A DNA stretch of 64,000 nt, from contig DATFFH010000095.1 of assembly GCA_035250245.1 (NCBI GenBank), forward strand, positions 1 to 64,000. The letters run 5' to 3'. This stretch comes from Luteimonas_C sp035250245 (GTDB taxonomy: Bacteria; Pseudomonadota; Gammaproteobacteria; Xanthomonadales; Xanthomonadaceae). Both the position numbers and the translations under genes were made by a program. The notes beneath the pieces are model-generated. The model was not told where the DNA came from and made no database searches. It worked only from the letters and a program-made list of their open reading frames with translations. Positions 54,850 through 62,842 of the stretch are shown one piece after another; positions within the stretch are counted from its first letter, which is position 1, and each line of letters begins with the position of its first letter.

Positions 54850-54951
54850 CTTCTCCTTCCCCTTCAAGGGGAAGGCCGGGATGGGGATGGGTTTAAGGTC
54901 GCGACGAAACCCATCCCCACCCAACCCTCCCCTTGAAGGGGAGGGCTTTAA
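54850..54951. repeat. CCTTCCCCTTCAAGGGGAAGG-type inverted repeat between ftsA and ftsZ
   Basis: Outer arms CTCCTTCCCCTTCAAGGGGA-like and CCCTCCCCTTGAAGGGGAGGG, inner arms GGGATGGGGATGGGTTT and AAACCCATCCCCACCC. Long stem potential in the ftsA-ftsZ spacer. Confidence 0.7.
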
Positions 54952-54958
54952 AGCCGAA

Positions 54959-56194
54959 TCAGAATTCGCCGCGATACCAATCCTTCAATTTGTTGAACAA
55001 GCTGCCCGCGCGGCCGGTCGGGATCGACGGCCGCCGCGGGTTCTCCAATTGGCTGCCCATCAGCAGCAGGCCCACGCCGGTGGCGTGCACCGGATTGCCC
55101 ACCACTTCGCCCAGCCCGGACACGTGCTGCGGAATACCCACGCGCACCGGCATCTGCAGCATTTCCTCGGCCAGTTCGACCACGCCTTCCATCTTTGAAG
55201 CGCCGCCGGTCAGCACCATGCCGGCGCGCACCAGCTCTTCGAATCCGGAACGGCGCAGTTCGGCCTGCACCATTTCGAATATCTCCTCGTAACGCCCCTG
55301 CACTGCCTGAGCCAGCGAATGGCGCGGCAGGCGCCGCGGCGGACGGTCGCCGACGCTGGGCACCTGGATGCTTTCTTCGGCCGTGGCCAATTGCGCCAGC
55401 GCGCAGGCGTAGCGCACCTTGATCTGCTCGGCTTCCGGCGTGGGCGTGCGCAGCATGTGCGCGATGTCGTTGGTGACGTGGTCGCCGGCGATCGGCAACG
55501 AAGCGGTGTGGCAGATCGCGCCCTGCACGAATACGGCCAAGTCCGTGGTGCCGGCGCCGATGTCGACCAGGGCGACGCCAAGCTCGCGCTCGTCGTTGGT
55601 CAGCACCGCGATGCTGGAGGCCAGAGGCGACAGCACCAGATCGTCGATCTGCAGGCCGCAGCGCTGCACGCATTTGCTGATGTTGGCAGCTGCCGACTGC
55701 GCGCAGACGACCAGGTGCGCGTGCACTTCCAGGCGCACGCCGGTCATGCCGACCGGGTTGCGGATGCCTTCCTGCGAATCGTCGAGCACGTACTCGCGCG
55801 CGATCGCGTGCAGGATCTTCTGGTCGGCCGGGATCGCGACCGCCTTGGCCGCATCGAGCACGCGGTCGAGGTCCTGGTAGGTCACCTCGCCGTCGCGGAT
55901 CGGCACGATGCCGGGCGAATTGCGGCATTGCACGTGGTTGCCGGAGATCGACGCGTACACCGAACGGATCTCGCAACCGGCCATCAGCTCGGCCTCTTCG
56001 ACCGCGCGCTGGATCGACTGCACGGTCGATTCGATGTCGACCACCACGCCGCGCTTGAGCCCGCGCGATTCGTGCGAGCCGATGCCGATGACTTCGATCG
56101 GGTTGCCCGGCGAATACTCGCCGACCAGCGCGACCACTTTCGATGTGCCGATGTCGAGACCGACGATCAGCGATTTGTCGCCTTTGCGGTTCAT
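54959..56194 (-). CDS. ftsA: Cell division protein FtsA
   Basis: A 411-aa actin-like ATPase that tethers FtsZ to the membrane. 'SLIVGLDIGTSKVVALVGEY' (phosphate 1), 'GVALVDIGAGTTDLAVF' (phosphate 2), 'AGMVLTGGASKMEGVVELAEEML' (adenosine), and the amphipathic membrane-targeting helix at the end ('AGSLFNKLKDWYRGEF'). Also 'QKILHAIAREYVLDDSQEGIRNPVGMTG' of the 1C domain. The ATG overlaps the ftsQ stop (ATGA). It precedes ftsZ. Confidence 0.97.
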   Translation of the reverse strand: MNRKGDKSLIVGLDIGTSKVVALVGEYSPGNPIEVIGIGSHESRGLKRGVVVDIESTVQSIQRAVEEAELMAGCEIRSVYASISGNHVQCRNSPGIVPIRDGEVTYQDLDRVLDAAKAVAIPADQKILHAIAREYVLDDSQEGIRNPVGMTGVRLEVHAHLVVCAQSAAANISKCVQRCGLQIDDLVLSPLASSIAVLTNDERELGVALVDIGAGTTDLAVFVQGAICHTASLPIAGDHVTNDIAHMLRTPTPEAEQIKVRYACALAQLATAEESIQVPSVGDRPPRRLPRHSLAQAVQGRYEEIFEMVQAELRRSGFEELVRAGMVLTGGASKMEGVVELAEEMLQMPVRVGIPQHVSGLGEVVGNPVHATGVGLLLMGSQLENPRRPSIPTGRAGSLFNKLKDWYRGEF

Positions 56195-56964
56195 GTGCTA
56201 CCTGCTGCATTGCCCCCTCTCCCGCTCGCGGCAGAGGGTTGGGGTGAAGAAGCGGCCGGAGCGGCTTCGCCCCAGCTCAAAGCAAAACCATTCGTGTAAC
56301 GCAGGTCGGCGCGTTGCAGCGGCCTGCCTTCCTGCGACAGCAGCTTTGGCATCAGCCGCGCGAATCGCGCCAGGCGCAGCCGCGCATCCTCGTCGCCACG
56401 CCCAACCACGACCTGCGCCGTGTTGTCCAAGGTCAACGACCAGCTGCCGCGCGGATCCAGCGCGATGCCGCGCACGTCGACGCCGGTGGCTGCGAACATC
56501 TCGCGCGATTCGTTGTAGAGCTTGACGACGTCGCCGGCGCGCGCATCCGGCCCATCGAGCTGCGGCAGGCCCTTCGGCACATCGATGCCCTTGATCGGCA
56601 ACAGGCGGCCTTGCTGCGACAGCAAGCGGTCGGCGCCCCACCGCGCGAACGGCTTGTGTTCGACCAGGCGGATTTCCAACACATCCGGCCAATGCTTGCG
56701 CACTTCGGCGCGATCGACCCAAGGCAGCTTGCTCACGGCGGCTTGCGCGTCTTCCAGGCGCACGGCGAAGAAGCCCTGCTTGGCGTAGGGCAGCACGGTC
56801 TGCCGCAACAGTTGCGGATCGACGCGTTCGAACTGGCTGGTCACGCGCAGCTTGCGCAGCGGGAAGCGTTCGGCGCCGATCCAGCCATTGATCACGGCCA
56901 CGACCGGCAGCGCGACCAGCGCCAAGGCCAGCGCCCAAGCGAAGAAGCGCAGCATCGCGCTCAC
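56191..56964 (-). CDS. ftsQ: Cell division protein FtsQ
   Basis: A 257-aa bitopic inner-membrane divisome protein. A transmembrane segment near residues 7-27 is followed by the POTRA domain ('FPLRKLRVTSQFERVDPQLLRQTVLPYAKQGFFAV') and the FtsQ beta domain ('LEIRLVEHKPFARWGADRLLSQQGRLLP', 'RADLRYTNGFALSWG'). The GTG at 56964 overlaps the ddl stop (GTGA); an ATG at 56955 is an alternative. The last 19 residues ('SSPQPSAASGRGGNAAGST') are encoded by a palindromic repeat and look like a late addition. Confidence 0.93.
   Translation of the reverse strand: MSAMLRFFAWALALALVALPVVAVINGWIGAERFPLRKLRVTSQFERVDPQLLRQTVLPYAKQGFFAVRLEDAQAAVSKLPWVDRAEVRKHWPDVLEIRLVEHKPFARWGADRLLSQQGRLLPIKGIDVPKGLPQLDGPDARAGDVVKLYNESREMFAATGVDVRGIALDPRGSWSLTLDNTAQVVVGRGDEDARLRLARFARLMPKLLSQEGRPLQRADLRYTNGFALSWGEAAPAASSPQPSAASGRGGNAAGST
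56208..56249. repeat. CCCTCTCCCGC...GGTTGGGGTGAA repeat in the ftsQ 3' end
   Basis: CCCCCTCTCCCGCTCGCGGCAGAGGG-type element resembling one arm of the 21.6-kb and 43.1-kb repeats. Located inside the last 60 nt of the ftsQ frame. Confidence 0.55.
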
Positions 56965-57914
56965 GGCTTGGCCTCCGGCACGGTCATCTCCAGAATCCGC
57001 CAGCACAGCTCATCGAACTCGATGCCGACCTGGCGCGCGGCCTTGGGCACCAGCGAATGGCTGGTCATGCCGGGCGCGGTATTGGCCTCGAGCAGGTAGA
57101 GCTTGCCGGCGCGATCGCGCATGACGTCGACGCGGCCCCAGCCGCTGCAGCCTGCCGATTCGAAAGCAGCCGATGCCAGCGCGCGGATAGCGTCCTCGTC
57201 CGCGCCCGTCAGGCCGGGGCACAGGTATTGCGTGTCTTCGGCGACGTATTTGGCGTGGTAGTCGTAGTACTCGCCGGCCGGCACGATCCGGATCGAAGGC
57301 AGCGCGACGCCGCCCAGGATGCCGACCGTCAGCTCGTCGCCTTCGATCAGCTGCTCCATCAACAACTCGCCCGGATAACGCGCGGCCAATTCCACCGCCG
57401 CATCCAAGCCCGCATCGTCGAACACGCGCGACACGCCCACACTCGAGCCTTCGCACGAAGGCTTCACGATCACCGGCAAGCCCAGCTCGCGCGCGGCAAC
57501 GTGCACGTCGCCGCGCGGCTGCAGGCGCAGATAGCGCGGTGTGGACAGGCCCAGCGACAACCACACTTGCTTGGTGCGGATCTTGTCCATGCTCAACGCC
57601 GAGCCGAGCACGCCGGAACCGGTGTAAGGCACGCCCATCGTCTCCAGCAAGCCCTGCAGCACACCGTTTTCGCCGTCGCCGCCGTGCAGGATGTTGAACA
57701 CGCGATCGAACTGCTTGGCGTTCAGCTCGCGCAGCAGGTTCGGGATCCCGTCCACGCCGTTCGCATCGACGCCGCGAGACCGCAGCGCCTCCAGCACGTT
57801 GCGGCCGGAATCCAGCGACACTTCGCGCTCGGAGCTGTTGCCGCCCATCAGCACGGCGACGCGGCCGAAGGCGGCCGGGTCCTGAATGCGCAGCGGTGCG
57901 ATGGTCTTGCTCAC
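56961..57914 (-). CDS. ddl: D-alanine--D-alanine ligase
   Basis: A 317-aa ATP-grasp ligase making the D-Ala-D-Ala dipeptide for peptidoglycan. 'VAVLMGGNSSEREVSLDSGRNVLEAL', 'VFNILHGGDGENGVLQGLLETMGVPYTGSGVLGSALSMDK' spans the ATP and first D-Ala sites, 'LPVIVKPSCEGSSVGVSRV', and 'YLLEANTAPGMTSHSLVPKAA' with the metal ligands. The start is a GTG that overlaps the murC stop (GTGA). Located between murC and ftsQ as in the classical dcw cluster (DdlB position). Confidence 0.96.
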   Translation of the reverse strand: MSKTIAPLRIQDPAAFGRVAVLMGGNSSEREVSLDSGRNVLEALRSRGVDANGVDGIPNLLRELNAKQFDRVFNILHGGDGENGVLQGLLETMGVPYTGSGVLGSALSMDKIRTKQVWLSLGLSTPRYLRLQPRGDVHVAARELGLPVIVKPSCEGSSVGVSRVFDDAGLDAAVELAARYPGELLMEQLIEGDELTVGILGGVALPSIRIVPAGEYYDYHAKYVAEDTQYLCPGLTGADEDAIRALASAAFESAGCSGWGRVDVMRDRAGKLYLLEANTAPGMTSHSLVPKAARQVGIEFDELCWRILEMTVPEAKP

Positions 57915-59359
57915 TTCTTCTTTTCCTCGAATCCGTTGGCGGCCAGGTTCTGGGCCGCATAACCGATGTCGCCCGCGCCCATCAGCAACAGCAGATCGCC
58001 GTCCTGCAGCACGTCGGGCAGCAGCGCGGCCAGGTCGCTTGCGCTGCCGGTGACGACGGGATCGATCCGGCCACGTGCGCGGATCGCGCGCGCCAGCGAC
58101 TTCGCATCGGCGCCGGCGATCGGCGCTTCACCCGCCGGATAGACTTCGGTCAGCACCAGCGCATCCACGCTCGACAGCACCGCGGCGAACTCGTCGAACA
58201 AGTCGCGCGTACGGCTGTAGCGGTGCGGCTGGAAAGCGACGACCAGGCGCTTGCCCGGCCAACCGCCGCGCGCCGCGGCGAACACCGCTTCCAGTTCTTT
58301 CGGGTGATGGCCGTAGTCGTCGACCAATTGCACCTTCGCGCCAGCGCCGGTCTTCAATTCGGCGAGCAGGTTGAAGCGGCGGCCGATGCCGGCGAAGTTC
58401 TCCAGCGCGCGCACGATCGCGTCCGCCGGCACGCCCAACTGCCAGCCGATCGCGGCGGCGGCCAGCGCGTTCTGCACGTTGTGGCGGCCCGGCAGCGCCA
58501 GCGTGGCCGACGTGCGCGAGCCATCCGGCAGGCACAGGTCGAAACGCATCCGCGCCCCGTCCTGGACGACGTTCTCGGCGCGCACGTCGGCGTCTTCCGA
58601 AAAACCGTATGCCATCACGTGACGCGGCGTTTTCGCAGCGAGCGCGGCGACTTCCGGATCGTCCACGCACAGCACCGCCAAACCGTAGAACGGTAGCCGA
58701 TGCAGGAACTCCTCGAATGCGGCTTGGACCTTGGCGAAATCGCCGCCGTAGTTTTCGAGGTGATCGGCGTCGATATTGGTGATCACCGCGATGAGCGGAT
58801 TCAGGCGCAGGAAGCTGCCATCGCTCTCGTCCGCTTCGGCCACCAGCCATTGGCCGCCGCCGAGACGCGCGTTGGCGCCGGCGGCGAGTAGTTGTCCGCC
58901 GATCACGAAAGTCGGATCGATGCCGCCCTCGCCCAGCACGCTGGCGGTGAGCGAGGTGGTGGTGGTCTTGCCGTGCGTGCCGGCCACCGCGATCCCGCGG
59001 CGGAAGCGCATCAATTCGGCCAGCATCTCGGCGCGCGGCACGATCGGGATGCGCTGTGCGCGGGCTTCCATCAATTCCGGGTTGTCCGGCTTGATCGCGC
59101 TGGACACGACCACGCAGTCGGTGCCGAGCACGTTCGCCGCCGCGTGGCCGCGATGCACGGTGGCTCCGAGCTTGGCCAGGCGTTTGGTCACGGCGTTGTC
59201 GGCGTTGTCCGAACCGGACACCTGGTAGCCCAGCGTGCACAGCACTTCGGCGATGCCGCTCATGCCGACGCCGCCGATGCCGACGAAATGCACGCGGCGA
59301 TAGGCCGCGGCCAGATCGCCGCTGTCCTGCATGCGCCGGGTGTGCATGGTGCTCGACAT
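57911..59359 (-). CDS. murC: UDP-N-acetylmuramate--L-alanine ligase MurC
   Basis: A 482-aa Mur ligase adding L-Ala to UDP-MurNAc. N-terminal Rossmann 'RVHFVGIGGVGMSGIAEVLCTLGYQVSGSD', the P-loop 'GTHGKTTTTSLTASVL', 'VAEADESDGSFLRLNPLIAVITNIDADHLENY', 'GRHNVQNALAA' and the C-terminal 'DDYGHHPKELEAVFAAARG', 'FQPHRYSRTRDLFDEF'. The ATG shares one base with the murG stop (TGATG). It ends in 'NGFEEKKK', overlapping ddl. Confidence 0.97.
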   Translation of the reverse strand: MSSTMHTRRMQDSGDLAAAYRRVHFVGIGGVGMSGIAEVLCTLGYQVSGSDNADNAVTKRLAKLGATVHRGHAAANVLGTDCVVVSSAIKPDNPELMEARAQRIPIVPRAEMLAELMRFRRGIAVAGTHGKTTTTSLTASVLGEGGIDPTFVIGGQLLAAGANARLGGGQWLVAEADESDGSFLRLNPLIAVITNIDADHLENYGGDFAKVQAAFEEFLHRLPFYGLAVLCVDDPEVAALAAKTPRHVMAYGFSEDADVRAENVVQDGARMRFDLCLPDGSRTSATLALPGRHNVQNALAAAAIGWQLGVPADAIVRALENFAGIGRRFNLLAELKTGAGAKVQLVDDYGHHPKELEAVFAAARGGWPGKRLVVAFQPHRYSRTRDLFDEFAAVLSSVDALVLTEVYPAGEAPIAGADAKSLARAIRARGRIDPVVTGSASDLAALLPDVLQDGDLLLLMGAGDIGYAAQNLAANGFEEKKK

Positions 59360-60453
59360 CAGGCCGCTTCCTCCAAAACGATGCCCGCAATGCGGTCGGC
59401 CGCATCCGGGCGCGCCAGGCCGCGGGCGGCCTCGGCCATGGCCAGGCGCTTGCCGGCGTCGGCGAGCAGGGGTTTCAACGCTTCGGCGAGCCGGTTCTCG
59501 AAACCGTCGCCTTCCGGGACCAGTACCGCCGCGCCGCGCTCGACGAGATACTCGCCGTTGCGCGTCTGGTGATCGTCGACCGCGGCGGGGAACGGCACGA
59601 GCACCGCGCCCAAACCTGCGGCGCACAGTTCGGCTACCGTCAGCGCACCGGCGCGGCACACGACCAGATCGGCCCAGGCATAGGCTTCGGCCATATCGGC
59701 GATGAAGGGTTCGACGCTGGCGGCCACGCCGGATTCGGCGTAGCTCTGCCGCGCGGCATCGAGCATTTTTTCGCCGCACTGGTGGCGTATCTGCAAACCG
59801 TCGGCAGGTAATGCGCGCAAAGCTTTCGGCAATGTCGTGTTCAAGGCGCGCGCGCCTTGGCTGCCGCCGAGCACGAGCAGGCGCACGCCGCCGCTGCGGC
59901 CCGCGAAACGCGCGGCGGGCGACGCGATCGCAGCGATTTCGACGCGCACGGGATTGCCCACCGTTTCTTCCTTGCCGCCGGCGAAGCTACCTGGAAACCC
60001 GCTGAGCACATGCTTGGCGAATTTCGCCAGCACGCGATTGGTCAAGCCCGGCGCGCGGTTCTGCTCGTGCACGATCAGCGGGATGCCCGCGAGCCGCGCC
60101 GCGACGCCGCCTGGGCCCGCCGCGTAACCGCCGAAACTGATCACCGCGCGCGGTTGGCGCTCGCGCAGCGTTTGCCGCGCGGCGTTCACCGCGGACAGAA
60201 TCTTGAACGGCGCGGCGAGCAAGGTCGCGATGCCTTTGCCGCGGATGCCGCGCACCGCGATGGTATCGATGGCGATACCGTGCTGCGGCACGAGCCGCGT
60301 TTCCATGCCGCCTTCCGCGCCCAGCCACAGCACTTCCGCGCCGTGCGCGCGCAACGCGTGCGCAACCGCCAGGCCCGGGAAGATGTGCCCGCCGGTACCG
60401 CCGGCCAGGATCATCACCGGATGCAGATCGGAATCGGTGGCGGCGCGGATCAT
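59359..60453 (-). CDS. murG: UDP-GlcNAc transferase MurG
   Basis: A 364-aa peripheral membrane GT28 enzyme making lipid II from lipid I. 'VMILAGGTGGHIFPGLAVAHAL' is the glycine loop; 'SFGGYAAGPGGVAARLAGIPLIVHEQNRAPGLTNR', 'LLVLGGSQGARALNTTLP' and 'VVCRAGALTVAELCAAGLGAVLVPFPAAVDDHQTRNGEYL' are hallmarks of the family. The ATG at 60453 follows GAGGAGG and overlaps the ftsW stop (ATGA). Confidence 0.97.
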   Translation of the reverse strand: MIRAATDSDLHPVMILAGGTGGHIFPGLAVAHALRAHGAEVLWLGAEGGMETRLVPQHGIAIDTIAVRGIRGKGIATLLAAPFKILSAVNAARQTLRERQPRAVISFGGYAAGPGGVAARLAGIPLIVHEQNRAPGLTNRVLAKFAKHVLSGFPGSFAGGKEETVGNPVRVEIAAIASPAARFAGRSGGVRLLVLGGSQGARALNTTLPKALRALPADGLQIRHQCGEKMLDAARQSYAESGVAASVEPFIADMAEAYAWADLVVCRAGALTVAELCAAGLGAVLVPFPAAVDDHQTRNGEYLVERGAAVLVPEGDGFENRLAEALKPLLADAGKRLAMAEAARGLARPDAADRIAGIVLEEAA

Positions 60454-61757
60454 GCGCCCCTCCTCAAACCCAGCGACGGTTCGACACGCTGACGCAGCCG
60501 GCTGGTGCCGCGCGTCGGCGCGACGTCGGCAGGCGCCGGTTGCGCGGTGCTCGGCGTGCCAGTGGACGGCTGCGCCGCTTCGCCGCGCAAACGTGCGACC
60601 TGGCGTTCGGCACGGTCGAGCTCGTAGGACACGCGCAGCAGCAAACCCAATGCGGCGCAGGTCATCAGTACGCTCGAACCGCCGGAGGAAATCAGCGGCA
60701 GGGTCAGACCTTTGGTCGGCAGCAGACCGAGGTTCACGCCGATCGAAACGAAACTCTGCAGGCTGATCCACAGCGCGATGCCGAACGCGCAATAGCCGGC
60801 GAAATGGCGGCGCATCTCCACGCAGCGCAGACCGACCCAAAACGCGCGGCCGACCAGCAGGGCGTACAAGCCGATCACCAGGCAAACGCCCGCGAATCCA
60901 AGTTCCTCGCCGATCACCGCGAGAATGAAGTCGGTATGCGCTTCGGGCAGATACGACAACTTCTGCACCGAACCACCCAGGCCCACGCCGAACCATTCGC
61001 CGCGGCCGATCGCCATCAACGCATTGGTCAGCTGATAGCCGCTGCCCAGCTGGTCCGCCCACGGATCCAGGAACGAAGTGAAGCGGCGCACGCGATAAGG
61101 CTCGGCGATCGCGATCGCCGCCAGCACCGGCAGCCCGATCAGCACCGGACCGAACATGCGCGGCATGTGCACGCCGCCCAGCACCAGCATGCCCGCGGTG
61201 ATCGCCAGGATCAGCGATAGCGAGCCGAAATCCGGCTGCATGATCAACAGCGCAACCAGCAGGATCGCCACGCCGATCGGCTTGAGCATCGCGATCCAGG
61301 TGGCGTTGACCTCGTCGCGGAAGCGGACCAAGTAGCTGGCCAGCCACACCACGTACATCAACTTGACCGCTTCCACCGCCTGGAAATTCGACACGCCCAA
61401 GTTGATCCAGCGCCGCGCGCCGTTCACCGTCTTGCCGATGCCGGGAATGAACACCGCCAGCAGCAGCACGAAACACAGCAAAAGCAACCACTGGTTTTTC
61501 TGCTCGATGGTTTTCAGCTCAGTACGCATCGCCCAGATCGCGAGCGCGCAGCCGCCGGCCAGGAATACCAGGTGACGGGCGAAATAGTAGAACGGCCCCG
61601 AGCCCTCGCTTTCGGCGATGGCGATCGAACTCGACGCGACCATGATCACGCCCAGACAAGCCAGCGCGATGGACGCGCCCAGCAGCCAGGGATCGAAACG
61701 TCCCTGGATGGCGTCCAGTCGGGTGGCTTGGCGCGGCGTGTCGAAGGGCGTGCTCAT
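60450..61757 (-). CDS. ftsW: Septal peptidoglycan polymerase FtsW (SEDS)
   Basis: A 435-aa membrane glycosyltransferase with about 10 transmembrane segments. SEDS blocks: 'VNGARRWINLGVSNFQAVEAVKLMYVVWLASYL', 'LIMQPDFGSLSLILAITAGMLVLGG', 'SGYQLTNALMAIGRGEWFGVGLGGSVQKLSYLPEAHTDFILAVIGEELGF', 'GLTLPLISSGGSSVL'. The final 50 residues are a cytoplasmic, proline- and arginine-rich tail. The start shares one base with the mraY stop. Confidence 0.96.
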   Translation of the reverse strand: MSTPFDTPRQATRLDAIQGRFDPWLLGASIALACLGVIMVASSSIAIAESEGSGPFYYFARHLVFLAGGCALAIWAMRTELKTIEQKNQWLLLLCFVLLLAVFIPGIGKTVNGARRWINLGVSNFQAVEAVKLMYVVWLASYLVRFRDEVNATWIAMLKPIGVAILLVALLIMQPDFGSLSLILAITAGMLVLGGVHMPRMFGPVLIGLPVLAAIAIAEPYRVRRFTSFLDPWADQLGSGYQLTNALMAIGRGEWFGVGLGGSVQKLSYLPEAHTDFILAVIGEELGFAGVCLVIGLYALLVGRAFWVGLRCVEMRRHFAGYCAFGIALWISLQSFVSIGVNLGLLPTKGLTLPLISSGGSSVLMTCAALGLLLRVSYELDRAERQVARLRGEAAQPSTGTPSTAQPAPADVAPTRGTSRLRQRVEPSLGLRRGA

Positions 61758-62842
61758 CAGCGCACCTTCAACGTGGCCAGGCCGATCAGGACCAGGATCA
61801 CCGAGATGATCCAGAAGCGCACGATCACGCGCGGCTCGGGCCAGCCTTTGAGTTCGAAGTGGTGGTGGATCGGCGCCATGCGGAACACGCGCTTGCCGGT
61901 CAGCTTGAACGAGGCCACCTGGATCATCACCGACAGCGTTTCGATCACGAACACGCCGCCCATGATCACCAGCACCAGTTCCTGGCGAACGATCACCGCG
62001 ACGGTGCCGAGCACCGCGCCCAGCGCAAGCGCGCCGATGTCGCCCATGAACACCATCGCCGGATAGGTGTTGAACCAGAGGAAACCCAATCCGGCGCCGG
62101 CGATGGCCGCGCAGATGATCACCAGCTCGCCTGCGCCCGGCACCTGCGGGATCTGCAGATAATTGGAGAACACCGCATTGCCCGAGGCGTAGGCGAATAC
62201 GCCCAGCGCGCAGGCAACCAGCACCGTCGGCATGATCGCCAATCCATCCAGTCCGTCGGTCAGGTTGACCGCGTTGGAGAAACCAACGATCCAGAAATAA
62301 GCGATCGCTACGAAGGCCACGCCGACCAGCGGCAACGCCACCGCCTTAAAGAACGGGATATAGAAAGTGATCGCGGCCGGCGCGTCGGCGGTGTAATACA
62401 GGAACAGGCCCGCAGCCAGGCCGAATACCGACTGCGCCAGGTATTTCCAGCGCGACTTCAAACCGTTCGGATCGCGCTTGACGATCTTGATCCAGTCGTC
62501 GTACCAGCCGATGGCGCCAAAGGCCAGCATCACTGCTAGCACCAGCCACACGTAACGGTTGCGTAGATCGCCCCACAACAACACCGACAGCAGAACCGTC
62601 ATCAGGATCAACGCGCCGCCCATGGTCGGCGTGCCGGCTTTCGAGAAATGGGTCTGCGGGCCGTCCTGGCGGATCGGCTGGCCGCCCTTGTATTCGGCCA
62701 GTTTGCGGATCACCGCCGGGCCCATCCACAGGGACAGGAACAGTGCGGTGAGCGCAGCGAGGATGCCGCGGAAAGTCAGATAGCCGAACAGCCCGAACAG
62801 GCTTTCCAACTGCTGCAGCCAGCGTGTGAGTTCAAGCAGCAT
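61757..62842 (-). CDS. mraY: Phospho-MurNAc-pentapeptide translocase MraY
   Basis: A 361-aa integral membrane enzyme that makes lipid I from UDP-MurNAc-pentapeptide and undecaprenyl phosphate. 'KAGTPTMGGALILM' , 'WYDDWIKIVKRDPNGLKSRWKY', 'NLTDGLDGLAIMPT', 'FMGDIGALALGAVLG' and 'PIHHHFELKGWPEPRVIVRFWI' with the catalytic aspartates and His cluster are all present. About ten transmembrane segments. It overlaps murF by 11 nt. Confidence 0.98.
   Translation of the reverse strand: MLLELTRWLQQLESLFGLFGYLTFRGILAALTALFLSLWMGPAVIRKLAEYKGGQPIRQDGPQTHFSKAGTPTMGGALILMTVLLSVLLWGDLRNRYVWLVLAVMLAFGAIGWYDDWIKIVKRDPNGLKSRWKYLAQSVFGLAAGLFLYYTADAPAAITFYIPFFKAVALPLVGVAFVAIAYFWIVGFSNAVNLTDGLDGLAIMPTVLVACALGVFAYASGNAVFSNYLQIPQVPGAGELVIICAAIAGAGLGFLWFNTYPAMVFMGDIGALALGAVLGTVAVIVRQELVLVIMGGVFVIETLSVMIQVASFKLTGKRVFRMAPIHHHFELKGWPEPRVIVRFWIISVILVLIGLATLKVR

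Noticed and set aside
53611..54936. A 441-codon frame antisense to ftsZ
   Set aside because: Shadow of ftsZ; composition is Arg/His/Asp-biased with no domain.
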